Source: Ophiobolus disseminans (lineage: Eukaryota > Ascomycota > Dothideomycetes > Pleosporales > Phaeosphaeriaceae). From it: a stretch of DNA of 64,000 nucleotides. Each line of letters starts with the position of its first letter. The stretch's first letter is position 1. The notes beneath the pieces were generated by a model, which was not told where the DNA came from, made no database searches, and was given only the letters and a program-made list of their open reading frames with translations. Shown piece by piece: positions 57,267 through 64,000 of the stretch. A program made the translations under genes and the position numbers. The DNA is taken from contig MU006223.1 in NCBI GenBank assembly GCA_010093685.1, positions 1,411,250 to 1,475,249 on the forward strand. The letters run 5' to 3'.

Positions 57267-60200
57267 ATAGAGACGTTTGCGCAGCTCTTCGAACACCTTC
57301 CTAAGCTCCATGTCCTTGTATGTAGGCTATGCACAATAGCTATACCCCCTCCGCAGCTAGTAACCCATCTTAAAGAACAGCACCCTAAGGTTGCTCCCAG
57401 CAAGCGGAAAAGCGTTGCAGCCGCCGCAGACGCGCTACCAGACCTCGCATAGGTGCCAAAGGACGTATGCATCCCCAGACTAGCGAAGCAGGCTATTCAC
57501 CCTCTTCCAATTTGTAGCAATGGATTTGTATGCGCGGTACAAGACTGCTGGTATACCTGCACTACAATGGTTGGTATTCAAGTGCATGCTAGAAAGGAGC
57601 ATGGCTGGTTGAACGATCAGAGACGAGGCGGCGATGTGAGGAAGAAGAAGAAGCAGCCGAGGAACCGCGTTTGGAGAGACACACAGGGCTGCCAGCGGCT
57701 GTTCAAAGCAGCAGGATAGCTAGCCTACTTTGCCGTAGCAACCACGGCCGGCGTGGCGGACGCTGAGGATATATCGCACTATGTCAGGGCAGATCGCCAA
57801 CACCATCGCGAACAGCGACAGGCAGCTGCTAAGCAGGCGACCATCGAAGAGAGCTGCCGAGCCCAAGCAGATCCATGGCTCGAGCTGACTGAGTAGGTGC
57901 CGCATCTCCAAGGCTGCTCGAGAGCAGCACTCCTAAGCGCAGTGGCGGTCCCCAGCGAGGGCGAGGCCGGCGACGACCGCAACCCCATGCCAGCCGAGCC
58001 GGAGTTAGCAGAGACGTGTCGAGCCATGCGGAGGGTGATCAGGGCTGCCTTTGCTAGTTGTCGTGCCGAGGTCGTGGGCAGGCTCACACTAGAGGTGATT
58101 GAGAGGCGCGAGACGGGCGCGGAGTCGAATGAGCGACCCTTTTACGCGCGGCACAAGGTGCAGACGGTGAAGAAGTATAGTGAAAAAGTGGTCCAAGTGC
58201 TGTGTTATCTCTGGCGTACCTACGAGCAGCCGGAGCGGCCATCCTACTGGCTTACTGCCCGGCAAGAAGCGCTGCTGTGGTCGCTGCAGCAGATCGCGAG
58301 TTCTACCCAGGATCGGAAGAGGGAGAAGCTGGAGGCGCGCTGTCTCGAGCTCTGGATAGCCCTTCTTGACCACTCGCTGGTGGGCGACGAACACAAGAGC
58401 GGACTGCTCAGTGGCATTGCCGTGCTGGGCCTCAAGCCCGACTACCACGGCGGCGGCTGGGTCCCTGCACACGACTTCTCCCCTGTGCTGTCCGCGCTCA
58501 TCACGACCTCCAAGGTGCTGGTTGTGCACTATGCGCGTCAGCAGCGGGACACAGCGCTGCAGAAGGATCCGGACACGGCGTTAACCGTCTACGAACTGGT
58601 CAGGGAGATGGCGGAGCAGTTCATGACGCTGTCCGACTTCCGAGGGACGCCCAGCCCCATGAACCGCATGCTGCGTCTACGTGCCCTAGCTTGGGCGCAG
58701 GCAAAGAGGCGGAACACGCCAGGGGTGGTTGCGTGGGACCGAGACCGTCTCCTCATTGACCAGCAGAGCTTCTCGCTGGCCGACCTCCAATCCATGGTAA
58801 AGGGGCTGTGCGAGACGGTGCGCGTACAGCTACCGAGAGACGTCTTGCTGCTAGACTTGGACAATGCAGACAATGTGCGGCCAGGGACGACCGCGCTGCC
58901 CGAGCTCTGCATGGACAAGTTGGTCGATCAACCAGCCGAGCTGGCGGCCGGGTGGAGCTTCCTCAAGCACCCACAGAACCAGCTAGAGCGGTGGCAGGAC
59001 TGGCTGCTAGACCGCGTGATCGAAGAGGCGCCGCTGAGGCAGAGATTCATCCGTGGCCTTGACCGGTCGGAGGCGCCGGCACGGGTGCTGTAGTGCGACG
59101 ACGCCGTGGCCAGGTACATGAAGGGCATACGCCGGTTCAAAGAGAGTCTCTTTGCCCTGGTGCACTTTTCGGCGGGCGCGCCTGCTCGCGGCTCGGAGAT
59201 CACCTCCATCCAGTGCGAGAACAGCGCAGAGGGCGTGGGCTACCGCGGGGTGTTTGTAGAGGGCGGGTTGCTGTCGTTCACCACCACCTACTACAAGGGA
59301 TACAGCTTCAGCAAGCGCGTCAAGACCATCCATCGCTACGTGCCGCGGGAGGTGAGCGAGCTGGTGGTCTACTTCCTTGGCCTCGGCCGGCCGTTCGTGG
59401 ACGATCTCCAGATGATGCATTACGGCGTGCCCAAGCCGACCCCCTTTGTCTGGGAGCCGGAGCCGGAAGAGCAGTGGGAGAAGGCGGGCGACAGCGACGA
59501 GAGTGACGGGGAGGACGAGCCTGTGGACAGCGGCCAGCCAAGGTCGGCGAACCCAGACGGATACTGGGGCACCGACCGCATACGCCGTGTCCTTCGCGAG
59601 CAGACCTTCCAGTACATGGATGCGTCCATTGGCACGCGTGCGTGGCGGCACGCCTATCCAGCCATCCACCGCGAGCTAGCAAAGGACGGCAATGCGCAAG
59701 CGTGGCTGGAGGTGCTGTACATGAACAAGGAGCCCGTGGCAGACCACGTCCGGGCGCTCCAGTCCGGCCACACGCTGCAGACGGAGGAGGGCAACTACGG
59801 CCGCTCCATGGCAGAGTCGCCCTTCCAGACCATGGCCGAGCGGGCAGAGTTCCGGCGGGTGAGCATGGACTGGCACCGTGTGCTCGAGTTCCGCTCTGCC
59901 TAGGAAGACGGCCGCATGCATCCTGGTGTGCGGTCCGAGATGGTGGCCCAGCACGAGCAACAGGCGCTGCAGCGATGGTCGTGCCTTGCCACCATCGACC
60001 CCAAGCCCGAGTTCAGGCGGCTTGCTGGGAGGCCAGACGCGGAGTACCGGGGCCAGCAGGAAGAAGGCCTCCGGGCCATCATGCAACGGCGACTGCGTGT
60101 GCTCGTGATCATGGCCACCGGGGGAGGCAAGAGCATGCTGTTCATGTTGCCCGCGGCCCTGTCTCCTGGCGGCGTCACCGTTGTGATCGGGCCACTCAAC

Positions 60201-61844
60201 ACCTTGCTCGACGACCTGCGAGACCGCTGTGACGATGTTGGGCTTCCCTGCGCCCGCTAGGATGGCAGGCGACCTCCGTACTGGGCGCAGATTGTGCTCG
60301 TGACCCCTGAGAGTGCGGTGACCAAGGCGTTTGGGCGCTTCCTGGACAAGAAGCGCATGCTGCAGCAGCTGGACCGCATCGTAGTCGACGAGTGCCACGT
60401 ACTGCTCGAGTCCACTGCCCGCTGGCGGCCGGACATGCTCAAGCTGGAGGGGATGACGGGGAAGGGGACGCAGGTCGTCTACCTTACGGCGACTCTACCG
60501 CCCTCCCTGCAGCCCGCGTTCCTGCAGACGGCGGGCCTGGACGCTCGCACGCTAACCGTCTGCCGGGACCGGTCCACGAGCCGGTCGAACATTGCGTACC
60601 AGGTGCTGGACTACGGACGAGACACGCTGGATGAAATGCTTGTTCGCCTAGTGGCTGCAAAGAGGGCGCAGTACGCAGCCAATGCACAGATCATCGTCTA
60701 CTGCCCCACCGTTCCGGAGACCAAGCGGCTAGGGGCGTTGCTTGGATGCTCCGCGTACTACCGCGAGATGGGAGCCGACAGGGAGAAGGCATGCATAGTG
60801 CGAAGGTTCACAACGGGCAAGGAGAGGCTCTGCACGGCAACCAACATGCTCAGCCTTAGTCTGCAGGCGCCCGCGGTCCGGGTGGTGATCCATGTGGCAA
60901 TGTGCAAGCTGCTGCGGCACTACATCCAAGAGAGCGGGCGAGCAGGACGGACAGGGCTAGACAGCGAGTCCATTGTCCTGCGTGCATGCTGGCAGGGCCC
61001 CGGGGGCGAGAAGAAAGCGCTTCCGCACAAGCTGGAGCAGGCGGCGAAGGACTTCTTGACAGGTTTGGCGTGTCGCCGCATTCCCATTGACAAGCACATG
61101 GATGGGCGCGAGGACAGAACGAGTTGCGAGATGGGCGAGTCCAAGTGTGACCTGTGCATGCAGCAGCCACGCGGTACCAAGCGCCCGGCGACAGGAGAGG
61201 TCGCGGGCGGGGACGAGGCGTTGGGGTCCTCCCTGGCCGGCCGTGTGCAGACACCGCGGGAGGAGAGCGAGAGAGCGATAGCGGTGGAGCAGCGGAGAGT
61301 CGAGATCCAGCAGCGGCGGACGGCAGAGCGTGCCACGTATCAGCTGGAGAGGCTGGAGCAGTATCTGCAGCAGTGGAGCCTGGTGTGTCCCGTGTGTATA
61401 GCCACCACGGGCGAGGCCGTGCAGCATGAGTGGAAAGCGTGTCCTGCGGCCAGCGAGGCGCAGACGCAGGCCATGGAGGCCAAGATGCTGTTCACGCATC
61501 GGATTCAGTGGGAGAGGTACGTTCGGTGCAACTACTGTTGGGCGCCGCAGGCCATCTGCAACAAGTGGCAGGAGACTAGCACGCCGGGAGCATACAAGAC
61601 GCGCGGGATACATGTGCCGTGCCAGTACGATAGAGTCCTCCAGCGTGCCACGGCTGCGCTGCTTGCGTTCCAGCAGGGAGCCTGTGAGGCATGGCTGGAG
61701 CAGCAGATGCAAAGGGCAGCGCTCGTGCAGGGGAGCTATGAGGAGCGACTGAGGAAATGGTTGGGTTGGAAGGTCAAGATGGGCCAGAGAGACGCCAGCC
61801 AGGCGTGCGTCTTGCTATACGCTTGGGAGGAAGGGCAGGTATAG
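57267..61844 (+). pseudogene. Finger - tyrosine recombinase-like - RecQ helicase protein, copy B, with six TAG codons
   Basis: One frame of 1525 codons, no frameshift, broken only by TAG at 57450, 57717, 57894, 59091, 59901 and 60258. The codon matching the copy A start is ATA (57267). Order: two C2H2-like fingers (about 1-140); a basic linker; a helical region with KKYSEKVVQVLCYLW (near 58160); a tyrosine-recombinase-like core (59187-59798); then RecQ helicase: Walker A ATGGGKS (60116), DECH box (60388), LTATLPP, and motif VI YIQESGRAGRTG (60922), followed by a Cys-rich C-terminus (CNYC...C). Motif V reads NMLSLSLQ where RecQ has two Gly, so activity may be lost even without the stops. Telomere-linked RecQ helicases are known in fungi; this fusion is not known to me. 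Confidence 0.8.
59106..59900 (+). other. Tyrosine-recombinase-like catalytic core inside the copy B frame
   Basis: Within this TAG-bounded segment the residues line up as in phage-integrase-type enzymes: Arg I in PARGSEITSI (59187), Lys in TYYKGYS (59295), a helix GTRAWRHAY with Arg II at 59646, then SGHTLQTEEGNYG with His at 59769 and Tyr at 59796. The His-to-Tyr distance is 9 residues, as in XerD-type LGHxxxxTTxxYxH motifs. An acidic insert (DSDESDGEDEP) lies between Lys and Arg II. The first position of HxxR is Arg here. Confidence 0.6.
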
Positions 61845-62683
61845 GTAGGGTTATAAGAGAAGGCGTTAGAGCTGAAGTAGAAGTAGAGTAGGTAGGGAAC
61901 CCTCCTCGTCGTAAGAGAGGGTTAGGGTTATCGATTTGTAGGAAGGGTTAGGGTTTATAGTATTAGAGAGTTAGTTAGTAGTAGAGTAGGGTTGCCCCGT
62001 ACGGAGCAAGATGGGGTCAGCGGGGGTACCCCGCAAAGAGGGAGAGGAGAGAAGTAGTTGCCCACCGTGCCCCGTACGTAGCCACATGGGGTCAGCGGGG
62101 GTACCCCGTTAAGAGAGTAGATAGGATAGGGGGTTGTATTGTAGTATTATACACGAAGGTAAGTTGGACCCCGCGGGGTCTAGCCCCCTAACCCGCAACC
62201 GCTAATAAGCAGCAAGGCAGGCAGTAGGGAACAACGCCCAAGTATAAAAGTAGAAAGCAGTACGCTATCCCAGGGCGCAAAGTGCACTCGGATCTGGGTG
62301 CAGTTTTGATGTTAGGGATAGAAACTACGCATATGGGCGGCATATTGTGTCACGTAGCCCGCATGCAGTATTATTTTCAATACCTAGGTGCAGATAGAGC
62401 CCGATAATAGATTTGCTCTAAACTTGAGTATGTTTTTCGCAGCAGTATATTGCACTATTAAGGCAAGTTGCAGCGCAGCAGCTTATATAGGTTGTGTTGT
62501 TAGGGTTGCGTGTTGTGTAGACAGTGCATGTTGGTAAGGGGATCAGCGACACCCCAGAGGAAAGTCCGAAGCGTGTCTAGACCCGTAACCTTCTAGCAGG
62601 TCGCGTTTGTTATTGCGAACAACACCGCGTACAGAGTCTAGCAGAGAACCCTAGATTTAATAGAATACAATAACCTTATTAGC
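61845..62683. other. Spacer with telomere-like motifs and GTACCCC modules
   Basis: 840 bp between the helicase pseudogene and the third finger copy. Short TTAGGG doublets lie at 61918-61930 and 61944-61956. A 23-bp identical phrase (atggggtcagcgggggtacc plus ccg) occurs at 62011 and 62086, 75 bp apart, followed by ggaccccgcggggtc near 62166. No gene is seen. Confidence 0.6.
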
Positions 62684-63600
62684 ATAGAGTGCGAGTATTT
62701 TGAGCATGTAGCTCAGTATCAGATAGCCGTGTGCAAGAGGTGCAGGCACGGCGTTATACTGAGTCAGATTCAGGGCCATCTGCAGCGCGTCCACAGAGTC
62801 AAGCTGCAGCAAGCAGAGGAGATTGCGGAAAGAGTAGGATCTTAGCCTAGAGTAGCTGAGTACGCCAGCGAGATAGCAGTGCCTAAAGAGGCAGTCCCGC
62901 TAATAAACGAGCTGCCGGTGTACAATAATGGGCTACTATGCTAAGTTGAGCCAGCCTGCCGCTAGATACTGCGGAGCAAAGAAGCGATGCGAAACCATTA
63001 GAAAACAGCACACAGCTAGTCAGTAGCAGGAAAAGGTGGCTGCCCTAGCCGGGTTGCAGGGAGAAGAGTACAGGCGCGTATACAACAAGGCGCGCGAGCT
63101 GTGTACTGCCAGCGGCTGTTTGTCTAGGGCTAGGGCTCGCAGTACTTCGAGGTCCAGCTACCTAGCCAGGAGGAAGAGGGCGCACGCACCGTGCCGGCGG
63201 ACGGCAACGCAGCGTAGGCGCAGGTAGGCGAGGCATAGAGCAAGCGTAGGAGAACGTTAAGAGATGCGCGCAGAGCACGATCCGGGAGGGCGAGCGCGAC
63301 GAGGTGAACCCGTGGGTAGAGCGGACGCAGTGGCTGCCGTACTTAGTGGGCATAGAGAGGGCGGATTTGATGGCGTGTATTGAGGAGCCGGTGGCCGAGC
63401 CCGATCCGAGGAGCGACAACGAGGCCGAGCCGGTGGAAGCAGCGATCTAGGCGGCTATAGATGGGCTCACGCAATTCAGCCAGTCGTTAGTGATTGAGCG
63501 CGTCGGCATTTTTGTGCGGCTGGAGGCGATCCGTACAGAGAAGCAACAGACACAGTTTAAGCCGCTGCAGCCGTACATAGACAAGGAGGCCATTTCAACA
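62684..63600 (+). pseudogene. Third finger copy (copy C), decayed and frame-broken
   Basis: The frame starts with ATA where copy A has ATG (62684, IECEYFEHV against MEQFNSLF). Finger 1 is intact: VCKRCRHGVILSQIQGHLQ...H. A TAG follows, then ELPVYNNGLLC, a damaged second finger, CQRLF...YFEV, and after at least one frameshift NPWVERTQWLPYL (near 63300) and VGIFVRLEAIRTEKQQTQF (near 63510). The similarity ends at ISTLKKL (63597-63617), the same point at which copy A stops. No recombinase or helicase sequence follows in the window. Inactive by TAG/TAA and frameshift. Confidence 0.6.
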
Positions 63601-63721
63601 CTAAAAAAACTCGCAATAGCTAGATCTATATACAATTGAGTAGCTCTATTAATTAGAGCTTAAACAAACATATAGTTGTGTTGCAATGCATTGGTTTTGT
63701 GAGGGCTGTCACTAAGTTTTG

Positions 63722-63830
63722 GGTGCACGCACGCATTTCGGTTGGGGTGCACGCACGCATTTCGGTTAGGCTGCACGCACGCATTTCGGTTGGGGTGCAC
63801 GCACGCATTTCGGTTGGGGTGCACGGCCCC
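63722..63830. repeat. 24-bp tandem repeat, four full units and a partial
   Basis: Units of ggtgcacgcacgcatttcgg plus ttgg start at 63722, 63746, 63770, 63794 and 63818 (partial). On the minus strand a short frame reads it as an eight-residue repeat (HPNRNACV), which I do not consider a gene. Confidence 0.92.
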
Positions 63831-64000
63831 ACTCTTTTCGGCTGCTAGCGCGCCAAGCCAGCAGCCCACCGCAATTATATCAATTTCACAACCACATCTT
63901 CACACCTACATCTTTGCATCTGCAACTCTACGCTGATTGCGCGCCTTTATATTGCGTCTATGCTCCTTGCCTAGAGCCGTTATAGCCCGGCTGATAGAGC
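63831..64000. other. Right-edge sequence
   Basis: 170 bp rich in A/C/T, no feature recognised. Confidence 0.4.

Noticed and set aside
34424..61844. TAG read as a sense codon (Trp or Gln) in this organism
   Set aside because: Intact genes in the window use TAG as their stop (P450 at 33101, PxpA-like at 22383, CBM18 gene at 16958), and the broken genes also show ATG-to-ATA and other transitions. RIP explains the pattern.
1..64000. tRNA or rRNA genes
   Set aside because: No convincing cloverleaf or rRNA core sequence was recognised by eye; tRNAscan-SE would settle it.

Overview
The window is filamentous-ascomycete (Pezizomycotina) nuclear DNA, most likely Dothideomycetes, although the class is only a guess. 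The signs are short GT-AG introns of about 45-105 nt; HET, Zn2Cys6, DUF3433, PTH11/rhodopsin-like and CBM18 protein families; and repeats decayed by repeat-induced point mutation (RIP: C to T at CpA, seen as TAG stops and start codons turned to ATA).

Left part (1-27.4 kb) is ordinary gene-rich sequence. In order: a HET-domain gene cut by the window edge (-), a short-chain dehydrogenase (+), a Zn2Cys6 regulator (+), a PAQR/haemolysin-III gene with two apparent frameshifts (+), a large DUF3433 membrane protein (+), a rhodopsin-like/PTH11-type membrane protein (-), an APC-superfamily permease (+), a huge Ser/Thr-rich protein with three CBM18 chitin-binding modules (-), a small hypothetical protein (-), and a divergent pair: a LamB/YcsF (PxpA-like) gene (-) and a biotin-dependent carboxylase with KipA/KipI domains (+).

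Middle part (27.4-51 kb) is AT-rich and RIP-affected, with surviving islands. A class I terpene synthase (-) and a cytochrome P450 (+) form a divergent pair that looks like a minimal terpenoid cluster. After it come decayed repeats: a zinc-finger fragment, a zinc-cluster-like pseudogene, a Ty1/Copia retrotransposon, and an unrecognised ORF of over 1,000 codons between 14-bp direct repeats. Then three intact small genes: a secreted PKAS-repeat protein, an F-box-like protein, and a secreted, probably Kex2-processed protein with a deaminase-like HAE...C...C pattern. Several minisatellites lie among them.

Right part (51-64 kb) looks subtelomeric. A two-gene divergent unit is present twice. One gene encodes an unrecognised protein here called X. 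The other starts with two C2H2-like fingers and, in its full-length copy, continues into a tyrosine-recombinase-like catalytic core and then a RecQ-type helicase, all in one reading frame. Copy A (51.9-54.9 kb) has intact ORFs, but its finger gene stops before the recombinase. Copy B (55.2-61.8 kb) is full length, with no frameshift, and is broken only by TAG codons and an ATG-to-ATA change at the start. A third, decayed finger gene (62.7-63.6 kb) ends at nearly the same point as copy A. I regard the finger-recombinase-helicase element and its divergent partner as the best candidate for an undescribed mobile or telomere-associated system.
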